This document shows positions 1-9,186 of a DNA stretch of 15,610 nt, piece after piece; positions within the stretch are counted from its first letter, which is position 1; each line of letters opens with the position of its first letter. The stretch is from the NCBI GenBank assembly GCA_000310025.1, contig FN649742.1, positions 2,128,938-2,144,547 on the forward strand, given 5' to 3'. The translations under genes were made by a program, and so were the position numbers. The notes beneath the pieces are model-generated. The model ran no database searches, had not been told where the DNA came from, and saw only the letters and a program-made list of their open reading frames with translations. The stretch comes from Ectocarpus siliculosus (taxonomy: Eukaryota; Sar; Phaeophyceae; Ectocarpales; Ectocarpaceae).

Positions 1-1580
1 GGAGGGGGGGGGGCGAGAGAGTCTCGCTGCTGCTCGGCGTGTGTTGTAAGTCCTCGGAACATGGTGGATAACCCCCACCACCACCACCACCACCACCAGA
101 AAGAAGAAGAGACATCGAAGGCAGACGTTGGCAACGTAGAACTAGAAAAGGAGTTCACTGAGGACGAGGTTGAGGCGTGTGTGAACAAGCTGCAGTGCCA
201 CAAAGCAGCAGGGGCGGATGGGATAGGCAACGAGTTCATGAAGTTTGGGGGGAAGGGGATGATCCAGTTGATGGTACTGCTGTACAACTGGGTGTGGAAA
301 AACGAGTATGCGCCAAGTAGATGGGGGGAAGGAGTGGTTGTGAACTTGTTTAGAAAGGAGACAAGACTGACCCAGGAAGCTACAGGGAGATCACTCTGTT
401 GAACACAGTAGGAAAAGTGTTCTGTAAGCTGCTGAACGATAGGATAGTGGGAGTATTGGAGGAGGAAAATAGCATTAGTGAGGGCCAGGCAGGTTTCCGA
501 AAGAAGAGGGGGTGCGTAGACTACGCATTCACGGTAGGGAGAATCATCCAAGGTAGAAAGAGGGCGGGAAAGCCGACGTACTGCTTCTTCCTGGACGTGA
601 AAAAGGCATACGATACCGTATGGAGAAATGGGCTGTGGAAACAATTGTCCAAGTACGGGATCAAGGGGAAAATGTGGAGAGTGCTGAAGAAGATGACAGA
701 GTGTACGAAAAGCGCGGTCATGCTAGACGGAGAACTTTCTAAATTCTTCAGCAAGGGGTCCCACAAGGTTGCACGCTGTCCCCAACATTGTTCCAGGTGT
801 TCATCAACGATCTGTTGGAAGTCGTAGAGGCAGTCCGGAAGGGAGTAAAAGTAGGGGACACGGAAACTTCGGTGTCAGGAATGCTGTTTGCCGATGATTT
901 TGTTGGTATGTCGGGTCAACATGTAGGAACTGCAACTACAAGTTGACGCGGCGAAAAAGTTTACTGATAAGTGGAAATTGTCTGCCAATGTTAAGAAGAG
1001 TGCCGTCATGGTATGCAACGAGGTCAGGGAGGAACCAGTAGAATATAGATAGAAGTGGGGGATCGAGTAGACTGCATTTATGGACCAGTACACAGTACAC
1101 ATCCCTCGGAGTAGAGATCGCAAAAGACTGCTCGTGGAATGCACACATGTCCAAGGTAGCGGAAAAGGGCAAAGCACGAGCAGGGAAGCTGCACCCAATA
1201 CTCGTAAACCGGCACCTCGATACACGCATCAAATTGACGGTTTTGAAGAGCGTAATCGTCCCGCCGCTAGAGTACGTCGGAGAAGTATGGGAAGGAAACA
1301 AGAAGGAAGTGAAAGAACTCGAGACGGCGCAGATGAAAGCAGCAAAAATCATCCTAGGATGCTCCAAGCGCACAAGTAATGCAGCCGTCAGGGCAGAATT
1401 GGGGATCCAATCCCTACGGTTGGGAAGAGACGCAAGTAAGCTGACATGGCAGTATCGCATGTGCGGGATGGGAGATAAGAGGTTGCCGAGAATAGTATGG
1501 GAGGCGAAGTGGGCAAACAAAAAGAGGGGTAGACAACCCACGGAATGGGTCAAGGTTGTAGAGGAGTATGGAAGGGGTTA
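1..1580 (+). pseudogene. Broken reverse transcriptase ORF of the LINE
   Basis: A working protein would copy the element RNA into DNA at a nicked target. Seen blocks in order: KAAGADGI (about 202-225); the YREITLLN block after a frameshift near 350-358; QAGFRKKRG (485-515); motif A with FLDVKKAYD (about 588-615); motif B with GVPQGCTLSP after a second frameshift near 754-758; and catalytic FADDF at 887-901. A third frameshift lies between about 905 and 936. Next comes the KWKLSANVKKS block, stops at 1050-1052 and 1068-1070, and a last open stretch from about 1095 with YTSLGVEI. This ends in a stop at 1579-1581. The three catalytic aspartates (one in motif A, two in FADDF) are all present, so decay is by indels and stops rather than loss of the active site. 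The ATG at 61 precedes a run of histidines but is not necessarily the native start. Confidence 0.87.
74..99 (+). repeat. (CAC/CCA)n microsatellite encoding a His run
   Basis: About eight CAC-type triplets in the LINE reading frame encode seven consecutive histidines just before the acidic segment that leads into the RT domain. A triplet expansion in this copy is likelier than a conserved feature of the element. Confidence 0.85.
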
Positions 1581-2190
1581 GACATCGACGAAGATGAAAC
1601 GCTGGAAACGGAGGGTCTACAGGGGTTCAAGGAGAAGATATCTGTTGCTTGTGCCGAGAGAGAAGAGCATTATCTAGGGAAATAAACCGTGGATAAGGAG
1701 GGTCTAGAAGTGTGCGGAATGTTGAAAGAAGGAATAGGGTTCAAGGACTGCCTACATGGACCAATGGATGCAGGGACAAAGCTTAAGGTCAAATTCAGGA
1801 CCGGGGACATAGGCCTTCGCGAACGTCGACGAAGACGTAGGACGGTAGACGACAAGTTCAAATGTGATTGCGGCTTCGAATGCGAAGACCGTGTTCATGT
1901 AGTGGCGGAATGTCGGCTGTACAATACGGAGAGGGAAGTGTACATGACTGAGAATACAAGGGAGGTACAGGGAGATGTTTGAGGCATGGAATAGAGAGGA
2001 GAGGACGGTAGCTGTACTGGGGAGTAGGAAGTGGTTTGAAACGGCGGGAAGGGATATCGTTAGGATAGACAGACTAAGGACGACATTTTTGATCCACCTT
2101 TGCAAAGTAGGAAGGAACGATTGGCCATCGGTGATCGGTCCTGTGGGAACAATGCTCCGTCCTCTCGAGGACGCGTGGTCAATGGTCTAA
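1578..2190 (+). pseudogene. LINE C-terminal region with Cys/His knuckle
   Basis: The coding frame shifts at 1578, runs through a stop at 1683-1685, and continues to 1982. It then shifts again to the frame that ends at 2190. The segment near 1861-1920 reads CDCGFECEDRVHVVAEC, a C-x-C...H-x4-C arrangement typical of the zinc-knuckle-like C terminus of many LINE ORF2 proteins. The following stretch (about 1975-2120) contains RKWFETAGRDIVRIDRL, resembling the tail found after that knuckle in related elements. In intact elements this region contributes to RNA binding and target priming (family knowledge). Here it is broken in at least three places. Confidence 0.75.
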
Positions 2191-2251
2191 CCGCTAAGGC
2201 ATGCAAAACATAAGAGTACGCCCCCCCCCCCCCGCGAGGTCAATGGTCTAA
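2177..2251. repeat. Direct 14-mer repeat flanking a 46-bp spacer with poly-C
   Basis: GGTCAATGGTCTAA occurs at 2177-2190 and again at 2238-2251. The bases just before each copy are also similar (CGCGT and CGCGA). Between them lie an AT-rich stretch and a run of 13 C (2221-2233). The first copy coincides with the stop of the LINE C-terminal frame. It could be a local tandem duplication, or a target-site duplication around a small insertion. No matching copy is visible at the left edge, so it cannot be shown to be the TSD of the LINE. Confidence 0.8.
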
Positions 2252-2436
2252 GGACTGCCGCCCATGTACGTGCCGTGGTGTAGCTAGCTGTGAGCGGCGA
2301 TCGATCAGGCGAAGAAACAAACACACCACGCGCCCTTTCGCCGACCGGCTGTCCGTTGCTTTGGCAAATGATTCCCCCCCGCGCGCGTTTTTCTTTTGTT
2401 TCGCCGCGCTCGTTCGTCGCGCTATGATATGCATAG

Positions 2437-5400
2437 CTCCTGGAGATGGGCTTTCGGCCCGCCATCGAGGCCATCCTGCGCTACATGCCGCACAGCCGCG
2501 ACCGGCAGACGCTGCTCTTCTCGGCGACGATGCCCGGCGACGTGCGCAAGATCGCTCAGCTCGCCCTGAAGGAGAGGTACGAGTTCGTGGACTGCGTCGG
2601 GGAGGAGGAGAGCACGCACCAGCACGTGCCGCAGCAGTACACGGTGTGCGGGCAGGACCAGCAGGTACATGCGCGCTACGGCTCTTTGTCCCGGCAGCCT
2701 TCGCTGAGGGCTGTTCTATTAACATCAAGTAAACATGTTGGGTAAAGCACGCAATGGGGGAAGTTGGGTTTGGGTTGTCAGGGGTAGCGTCTGCGTACCC
2801 CCTCCCTGTTTCCATGTCCTCATGAACTTTTGTTTCTCACAAAGGCGGTCCACAGGGCTTGCTGGTTTCGTCCGTCTTCGTGTTCTCTGGACCCGACCAG
2901 GCAGGGGGAGCGTGGCTGCGCCGGGTCGACGACCTTTCTGACCGTACAGCAGTACACGATTGTGACGCTGTATTTATTAGTGTGTTCTGTTGTTATTTCG
3001 TTGTGGTTGTTGTTGACTTATTTCTATGTGTGCGACCGACCCAGGTGGAGGAGCTGTGCCAGCTGCTTCGTGAGAACATGGCGGCCGACCCTCGCGGGCA
3101 CAAGATCATCGTGTTCTTCACCACGGCCCGCCTCACGCAGTTCTACGCCGAGCTCTGCAATCTGATGGTGAGCCGAGCGAGCGAAGCCGGCCGCCCGCCC
3201 GCCCGAGTCGGCGAAACGAATCGCCGGGAAGATTAGCTTTGCTTGCTTTGGTTTTGTGGGAAGGTCGTCGTTGTTGTTTTTTTCCACATGGGACCGGCAC
3301 AGTTGAGCGCCTAGCCGTCGGGGCTGGTGGGTTATCGCAGGGGCTGCTGTGGGCGTGGCCAACCGTTGTCCTTTGACGACTACGCGGACCTGGCGGTAGC
3401 TGCGTATTCCCATGATACAGGCACAGCAGTGTCCATTGCACCAAGTAACACAGCAATGTCAACGGAATACTTGCTCTTTGTGTTTAACGGAATACCGCCT
3501 CTTTGGTGGTGGTGGTGGTGGAGTACTGCTGTTGTCACGTCGCCGCATGCGTCGATAAATGCCATGCTGAGAAGGACGGTGCGACTTACGACTCCCCACT
3601 AGGCCAACAACCACTATTATTGAACAACCGTTTGACGCCAACAACAACAACAACAACAACAGAGCGCTGGCACGACTACCTTGGACCACATCCAGAACCA
3701 AGGGCTAGCTAGATGTGCGTGGCACACATGCACTACCACACGTGTGCATCTACTTCGCCCGGGCGCGCCTATGATGCGCACACAAGTAATTCATAAGTTG
3801 GTCGCCCTTGTCTACCTTGACCCTGCTGCTGCTGCTGCTGCTGCTGTCCGATTCAACGAAATGCCTTCGAACCAGGGCTTCCCGGTGCTAGAGATCCACT
3901 CCAGGAAGAGCCAGGGGCACCGCAACAAGGTCAGCGAGTTGTTCCGCAACGGCCAAGGGCTCGTCATGTTCACCAGCGACGTCTCAGCCCGTGGCATGGA
4001 CTACCCCGACGTGTCTGCCGTCATACAGGTAAAGGTTTTGACATACAGCAGATGGGGCAGCGGGGCAACGGAAAGTGCTGCTGTCTTCGCAATCGAGAGC
4101 TGCTTGCTCGTGTTGGCAGTTAGTTATGCTGCGATGTTGTGACTGGGCCTATTGTGCGTTGGCCCCTGTTGGAGCAGCGTAGCACACTCTGATCGAAAAT
4201 GCGGGGTGATTTTAGGACCTGGTTGGGCGTTTTTTTTTCGCTCTACTAGACGTACTGTAGTCTGCCGGAAGGGACAAAGTGTGCCGCACTTTTTGTTTGT
4301 TTTTGTTTCTTATTTTGCAACATACAACGCCCAAAAAGAAGATTGTTCTGCTTGCCATTCCCTAGGAGTAAAAAGAAATGGGGACCATGGGGGTCCGTTT
4401 TGTCGTTTTTTCTTACAAGTATGTGGCCTGGTGTAAGAAGATTTTGCGCGATAATTGGGCAGAAAGGGCATGTGTGTGTCTTCGTCCTGCCCCTGTTGAG
4501 CGTCTTTCGAGAGGGGCCAGACGGGCCTTATGGCCGACAAAACAACACCCCATTTATTTTTGTCTCTTGTCTCCTCTGCGTGTTTCAATGTTTCTTGCTA
4601 CTCCAATCTCCGCTTGTTTTTTTCGAAGCATTTAGTCGTTTGTTCTCATGTGCACGCGCTTGTCTTGGTGTCACCGTCGATGCGTATATCCCGTGTGTTT
4701 TTTTCGCCCTCTTAATCAGGTCGGGCTGCCGTCCGACAAGGCTCAGTACATTCACCGCCTGGGGCGTACCGCCCGCGCCGGCAAGGCTGGTCATGGCGTG
4801 CTGCTCTTGTGCGACTTCGAGTCGGTACGTTCCTACAATACCTTTTCGGTGTCCTTTCTTCCTGTTTCTTTAATCTCATCTCCGGCGAGGTTCTCTTCTT
4901 TCCTGATTGTGTGGTAGGGTATATTGCCTTCGTTTTTTGTGTTCGCACCAGTATTGCTGTTGTATGTTGGCGCCGAACGCGTAGGTTGTCAGAATCATGC
5001 CTCTAAATAGTACGAAGCATGTACCCGGACTGACGGAGTGATTTCTCTTTCTCTCTCTCCGGTCGTACTACGGCACGGTGTAGAGACTATTTTTATGTAC
5101 TCCTTTGTTTTATGACTTCGCCCGTGACCGGGTGACATGGACATATCATTCATTCTTGTAGTTCCGCACCCCCCACCAGGTGTCCTTGCTGTTTTTCACC
5201 GCGCTTTTTTTTATTTCAATTCTCTGTCTTGTCTTGTCTTTTTCCTTTTCTTTTTTTTTTGTCAGATGTTCCTGTCGGATGTGAGGGACTTGCCCATGCA
5301 GAGACGAGACCCCCTGCCCAAGGCGTCGGTGGCCCAGATCACCCCCGCCGTGAGCGAGGCCTACGACAAGATGGCCCGCCTTTCGGTCGTCTGCGCCTAC

Positions 5401-5544
5401 CAGGTGTGTGCGTGTAATTCTTATTTGCATCGACCGCGCTAACCGGCGGACCACTGAAAAGACGTCAGTCTCAGTGCAGTTGAAACACACAATACAGTTG
5501 TAAATGCCATGAACTGGGACCCCGTGAGGGGGCGTCATGGGGGA

Positions 5545-5575
<31 letters not shown>

Positions 5576-7457
5576 TAATTTTAGCATCGACCGTGCTATT
5601 CAGTCGGGTGACCAATGAGAATGAAGAGGCGACAGTCTTGAGGCGGAATGAAAAACACCAACACTTTCCAATCAACGGGCAAGGATCCCACCGACAGACG
5701 TGTGTGTTTTTGTTATTAGCATCTGTGTGTGTGTTCTCTTTGTTGGTTATTCGTTGGCGCTGGGTCTCCTGGTGGCGGCGGTGTGTGTGTCATGCCAGGG
5801 CACTTCGTACCGGTGAGGTAGCACCTTTTCAGCATCTGACGTTGCCCGGCGACGTCAGATGCTGAAGGTCCTGCCTCACCTGGACGAAGTGCCCTGGAAT
5901 GACACACACACCACCGTCGTCAATCGTCTGTTATTTCGACGTTGCGCTTCTCTTCATCTTCCTACTCCGCTTCCTCTAGTTGTCGTTGGTTTTTCAGTTT
6001 TTGTGTGGTGGTGGTGTGTAGCAACGGCTCTCGAGCCAAATTCTCGCGAAGCCCGACACACAACAACGTCCTTCGCGTTTGACGATTCAAGCGCACTCTC
6101 GCAACCAGACGAACAGACCCACCACCACCAGCAGCAGCAGCAGTACCAGAAAAAGCAACCACCGAAAACGTGCGGGTGAACGCGCGGGTGTGCGATCGAT
6201 TTTTAAAGCTTGATTACTCCACATCCAAGAGGCTGTCACTGCCGAAAAAGTTTTATTGGAAATATGTAATTTTGAGCTTTTTTTGCGTTGCACGTATCCG
6301 TCTGGTGTCGCGCCGCCTTGGTTGGGGGTGTGGAGCAATCGATGTTTTTTCATGTCGACCAATGGGCATGTTTAGGTTGGGTGTTCTTTTTTTTTTTCGT
6401 CTCAGTTTCGGGGACGCCGTGTGTAGTTCACCGCCTGTGTGCGTTCGTCCGTACTTTGACGGCACCTCCTGTGCATCGCACCCCTACAAACCATACTAAA
6501 CGAGACCGGAAAACCGCCCTTGCGTTCTTCTCTCAACGCTGCGAAAGGCTTGGCTTGGGTTCTACAACGGACACCTGCGGCGCATCGGGTGGAGCAAGGC
6601 AGACCTCGTCGCGCAGGCCAACTACTGGATCACCACCATCTGCCGCCAACAAGAGGTCCCGGGGATCCAGGCCAAGACGCTCGGGAAGATGGGGCTCCGC
6701 GGGGTGAGCGAAGAACATGCGGGGGGGAAGGGGGGGTTCTCATAGCACGCTCGTGTAGAACCACTTCAACTTAGACGAAGTTTCCCGTCAAACCAAACGC
6801 GTAGGTTAGAGCGGAGGGTGTTGGAAGGTTTGTAAGAGAGGGTTCCCGTCTTTTCTTTTTTTTTTCCGACTACCTCGGATGGGAGTGCGACAAAAAGAAA
6901 ACAGCAGTGTCGTATGTATGCGAATGTTTTTTCACACGTTTTTTTTTTTTTTCCGTTTGTGCGCGTGTTTTTGTTCTCCGGCATGCCTCGCTACTTGTTC
7001 CTTAGAAACTATGCGGCCATCCCGTTTTTGTTGTAAAGTTGTTACCGTCCGCGCGCGACCTGCTCTGTGGCGTGGTGTTCACGGTGCTTGTGAAAGTTTC
7101 CAGGCCGATGCTACCATAAAAAGCTTGCTTGCTTACCGCAACTATATGGTTCTTGCTTACCGCAACTACATGGTTCTTGCTTACCGCAACTGTATGGTTC
7201 TTGCTTACCGCAACTACAACATTCTTCGTTGCGTACCATCATCGCTGCTACCAGCCGAACTTCTATGCGCACTCTTATAAACAAACGCCGACCCAAAACC
7301 GTGTTTTTTTTTTTGTGGCGCCCATCACTTTTGATTGTTGTTCCCACGTGTACCGCCCTCCCTGTATCTTGACCGCAACCCGCTTGCTGCTACTGCTGTT
7401 GCTGCCCTGCCGCCTCCGTTGCTGCTGTTGCGCCGGCAGGTGCCTGGAATCTTCTAA
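2437..7457 (+). CDS. DEAD-box RNA helicase (MSS116 / plant RH26-RH31 type), 3' half, 7 exons
   Basis: ATP-dependent RNA unwinding or remodelling enzyme. Exons: 2437-2664, 3045-3167, 3876-4028, 4720-4824, 5266-5403, 6548-6703 and 7440-7457 (ends in UAA). All introns are GT-AG and phase 0. The visible 306 residues start immediately after the DEAD box (LLEMGF), then motif III SAT (residues 29-31), the helicase-C strand IIVFFTT, motif V TSDVSARGMDYPD (150-162) and motif VI YIHRLGRTAR (178-187). The conserved HSRK (125-128), FLSDVRDLP, AWLGFY and KMGLRG-VPGI segments match the C-terminal extension of plant RH26/RH31-type proteins. Spacing between these blocks agrees across every splice joint, which fixed the acceptors, including 3876. 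The in-frame TAG at 2434-2436 forces the first visible exon to start at 2437. The Q motif, Walker A and DEAD exons are missing and should lie left of the LINE. Compartment is unknown; yeast Mss116 is mitochondrial. The last exon is the least certain part. Confidence 0.9.
3168..3875 (+). other. Helicase intron 2 (708 nt), rich in triplet repeats
   Basis: Begins GTGAGC and ends CCAG before the exon encoding GFPVLEIHSRK. It contains a (GGT)5 run from 3505, (CAA)7 at 3639-3661, and (CTG)8 at 3823-3846. The CTG run sits about 30 nt before the acceptor, where a polypyrimidine tract is expected. Open frames across the intron are interrupted by stops and match nothing recognisable. Confidence 0.8.
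3823..3846 (+). repeat. (CTG)8 microsatellite next to a 3' splice site
   Basis: Eight perfect CTG triplets end 30 nt before exon 3 of the visible helicase (acceptor AG at 3874-3875). Length variation here would change the branch-point/polypyrimidine region rather than the protein. Confidence 0.9.
5404..5545 (+). repeat. Intron-start dispersed repeat, copy A
   Basis: Starts exactly at the 5' splice site with GTGTGTGCGTGT. ACCGCGCTAACC lies at 5433-5444, followed by GACCA, GAAAA and ACGTCAG elements, and then ACCCCGTGAGGGGG at 5519-5532. The same order and nearly the same spacing recur in copy B at 12645. The two blocks are 86 and 88 nt apart in the two copies. Confidence 0.82.
5545..5640 (+). 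repeat. (GT)13 run plus diverged intron repeat, copy D
   Basis: A perfect GT run (5545-5570) leads into TTCTTAATTTTAGCATCGACC, then a degenerate version of the module with GACCAATGA and GACAGTCTTGA. This mirrors the GT-rich start, ATTCTTATTTGCATCGACC segment and following blocks of copy A, so it looks like an older tandem copy inside the same intron. Confidence 0.6.
5774..5918 (+). ncRNA. Long imperfect stem-loop (possible pri-miRNA or foldback element)
   Basis: The 5' arm runs from about 5774 to 5842, the loop is nine nt (5843-5851), and the 3' arm runs from 5852 to about 5918. Loop-proximal pairing is perfect over CAGCATCTGACGT (5830-5842). Then follow a 2-nt bulge, a few mismatches, a near-perfect block around CCAGGGCACTTCGT, and paired GTGTGTGT/ACACACAC at the base. 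The geometry, with long arms, a small loop and scattered mismatches, resembles a microRNA precursor in a host-gene intron. It also fits a foldback (MITE-like) element or a recent inverted duplication. The hairpin is seen directly; RNA function is inference. Confidence 0.45.
6704..7439 (+). other. Helicase intron 6 (736 nt)
   Basis: Runs from GGG|GTGAGC to CCGGCAG|GTG. It is T-rich, with poly-T runs near 6850 and 6940. It includes the 24-bp tandem repeat at 7128-7223 and a CTG/TTGC-rich pyrimidine region (about 7380-7430) just before the acceptor. Confidence 0.65.
7128..7223 (+). repeat. Tandem repeat, 24-bp unit, 4 copies
   Basis: Four head-to-tail units with consensus CTTGCTTACCGCAACTAYAT plus GGTT. 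Boundaries are 7128-7151, 7152-7175, 7176-7199 and 7200-7223, the last diverging at its end. The unit is a multiple of three, so it reads as an eight-residue repeat in one frame. It lies inside the last helicase intron, so coding is unlikely. Confidence 0.93.
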
Positions 7458-7766
7458 GAACGCGGCCCCCCCTGCGGGGGCGGTCGAAACAGGGGGGGTC
7501 GGGGCGGCTGCCGGAGCGGTGGCGGCGGCGGCGCCGGCGCCGGCGGCATGGGACCCAGAGGTGGAAGAGGCCGGGAAGGCGGGGAAGAAAGAGGGGGCAG
7601 GGGAGGCGGAGGAGGAGGAGGAGGAGGGGGGGGTTACTATTTGAGACAACCTGCGATGGTTGGTATGATAGTCCCAATATTTTCGGTTTTGGTGAGCTCG
7701 TCCTTTTTCGTCGGTCGGTTGGTTGTTGCCGGTGACGGAAACGTGCGGGGCGCCGAAATCGTGTAG
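7458..7766 (+). other. In-frame RGG-rich stretch after the helicase UAA stop
   Basis: After the UAA at 7455-7457 the same reading frame stays open to 7766. Its first part (about 7458-7640) is almost pure RGG-box composition: RNRGGRGG, GPRGGRGREGGEERGGRGG, a glycine run, then YY. RGG tails are common in DEAD-box helicases and bind RNA. The rest is not RGG-like and looks non-coding. No acceptor in this stretch has the phase needed to skip the stop and stay in this frame. It may be the true C terminus interrupted by a mutation or sequencing error, a readthrough extension, or GC-rich 3'UTR whose composition mimics RGG. Confidence 0.4.
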
Positions 7767-8200
7767 GTAATGGGAATTTCCACCTTGGTGATGAACAGGT
7801 GGTGCTGCGCGTGCATGTGTTTGGCTATAATAGTATGATCCCTCTCGCCTCTGCTACGGTGGAGCGCTGTCCGGCCGTGTTTTGGTGCAAGTTGTAGCTC
7901 TCGGAAACCATGGCTTGGGCTCGGGGGTGAAGCCAGGTTTCGTCTGGCCTGTCGAGCACCCCAGATGGGCGCAAAGGCAGAGAGAGGTTGTGACTGCACT
8001 CCTTTGTTTAGATTATTATTAAAAGTTGTTGTCGTTTTGTCTGCCGCCGTTGACAAGAGGCGGCTTTCGTGCAGCCTTGTTGGCTGGTGTGATGAGAGTG
8101 TACTTTTTAGTTGTTGCTGTTGTCGTTGTCGTTGTTGTTGTTGTTGTTGTGGTCGTCTTCGTTGACGTCTCTGTCTTCTCCTTTTCGTCCACAACGTAGG

Positions 8201-8443
8201 ACTGACTCTGTTCGTGTGAGTTCCCGTGGGTATTCTCCGATACAGCCCAATAGTCTCGTAAGGGGGGGATGGACGTATGCGCACTGACTCTGTTAGTGTA
8301 ATTCCCGTGGGTATTCTCCGACACAGCCCAATAGTCTCGTAAGGGGGGAATGGACGTATGCACACTGACTCTGTTAGTGTAATTCCCGTGGGTATTCTCC
8401 GACACAGCCCAATAGTCTCGTAAGGGGGGAATGGACGTATGCG
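8201..8443. repeat. Tandem repeat, 81-82-bp unit, 3 copies
   Basis: Units start with ACTGACTCTGTT at 8201, 8283 and 8364 and end with GGACGTATGC. Copies 2 and 3 are essentially identical, while copy 1 has several substitutions and one or two extra bases. Each unit contains CCGTGGGTATTCTCCGA, then CCCAATAGTCTCGTAAGG. No spacers of unique sequence lie between units, so this is a minisatellite rather than a CRISPR-like array. Confidence 0.95.
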
Positions 8444-9186
8444 TGCATTTCGTCCACTACTGTGCGGAGCGGATCGTAGGGGTGTATCACTTGAAAGGAG
8501 GGTACTTACCGACCCCGCCGCCACTGCGTGCGGTCGTTGCGTATGCCAATGTGGTTCGGAGTCGGGTGGTTAACTCGCTTGCTTGCGATAGGGGGAGAGA
8601 CGGAGGGTCAACCCGACCTTGTTATTCCCTCGCCGCTTGCTATTCTGTCCCGTTGAGGCCAGACTCCGTGTTGCGTTTAGCCAAGTGAATGTACATCGAA
8701 ATTTTGAGGTGGATCGTATGCATTTAGGTTTTGCTGTTGTTGCGGGTGCTAAATATTGACTTGCTGTCGCTGTGTGAAAGAGCATTTGGCTATTGGACCT
8801 GCAGGTGAACAAGGTTGACTTTTGATTCCCTGTCTCCTGGGACGTTCCATGGGGCGATTGTCCTTTTCTCTTCTCGGGTAGGGGCGTGGGAGAGAGAGAG
8901 ATTGCACAATCGGCGATTGCATGATGAAGGATTGATGGGGTGACTGTATCGAGGTAATAACTGACAGTTTTGACCTGATTTGGACGGTCCGAGCACACGG
9001 ATGACGCTGCGACCTGTCATGGTGTGCTGTTCATATAGGCCAACAAAGCATTGGTTGGCACTGTATGTTGTGGTTCCAGCTGGACGTAACGCGCACCGTT
9101 AGTCACAGAACATTTTGGGACGTGATAGGTTTGTTGAAATACAGTTGGCTTGTGACCACGGAAGGCGTTCGCGTCAGTTGTACTGT

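Larger units (their letters stand above)
1..2190 (+). mobile_element. Degenerate non-LTR (LINE-type) retrotransposon, right-hand part
   Basis: Conceptual translation across three frames gives ordered blocks of a LINE reverse transcriptase followed by a Cys/His knuckle and a C-terminal tail. No LTRs, integrase or protease are visible, so a non-LTR element is the best call; I cannot assign the clade. Frame 1 is open from base 1, so the copy probably extends left of the window, where an endonuclease domain would be expected. The right boundary is unclear: recognisable protein ends near 2190, and no poly-A tail is seen. A duplicated 14-mer with a poly-C tract follows (2177-2251) and may mark the 3' junction. 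The element lies on the same strand as the helicase and just upstream of a helicase exon at 2437. Multiple frameshifts and stops show it cannot encode an intact protein. Confidence 0.88.
5404..6547 (+). other. Helicase intron 5 (1144 nt) with repeat modules and a long hairpin
   Basis: The longest intron in the window, from CAG|GTGTGT at 5404 to CGAAAG|GCT at 6547-6548. It carries two related copies of a dispersed module (from 5404 and from about 5545), a (GT)13 run at 5545-5570, a third weak similarity near 5700, the foldback at 5774-5918, and a CAC/CAG triplet run near 6119-6144. The rest is T-rich filler. No coding similarity was seen in either strand. Confidence 0.8.

Noticed and set aside
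61-402. Poly-histidine after an ATG as a vector His-tag contaminant
   Set aside because: The run continues in frame into LINE RT sequence and is part of a CAC microsatellite; no vector sequence is adjacent.
936-1553. 205-residue minus-strand frame
   Set aside because: Shadow of the LINE reverse transcriptase on the opposite strand.
3681-4142. Single long exon for the helicase reading through the CTG run
   Set aside because: Spacing to the conserved HSRK block fits exactly when the exon starts at 3876; including upstream sequence would insert an alanine run and other residues not seen in the family.
6548-6742. Helicase ending by read-through of the donor at 6704
   Set aside because: A good GTGAGC donor is present, and the family continues with a VPG segment after GLR-x, which is found after the acceptor at 7439.
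7459-7644. Alternative helicase last exon starting after CTTCTAAG at 7458
   Set aside because: It would give an alanine- and glutamate-rich tail and discard the conserved VPGI. It remains possible but is less likely than the 7440 acceptor.
8201-8443. CRISPR-like array
   Set aside because: Units are contiguous with no unique spacers, and the context is eukaryotic.
7637-8524. 295-residue minus-strand frame with repeated peptide blocks
   Set aside because: The protein repeats are just the 81-82-bp tandem DNA units and the TTG tract read backwards; no family resemblance.
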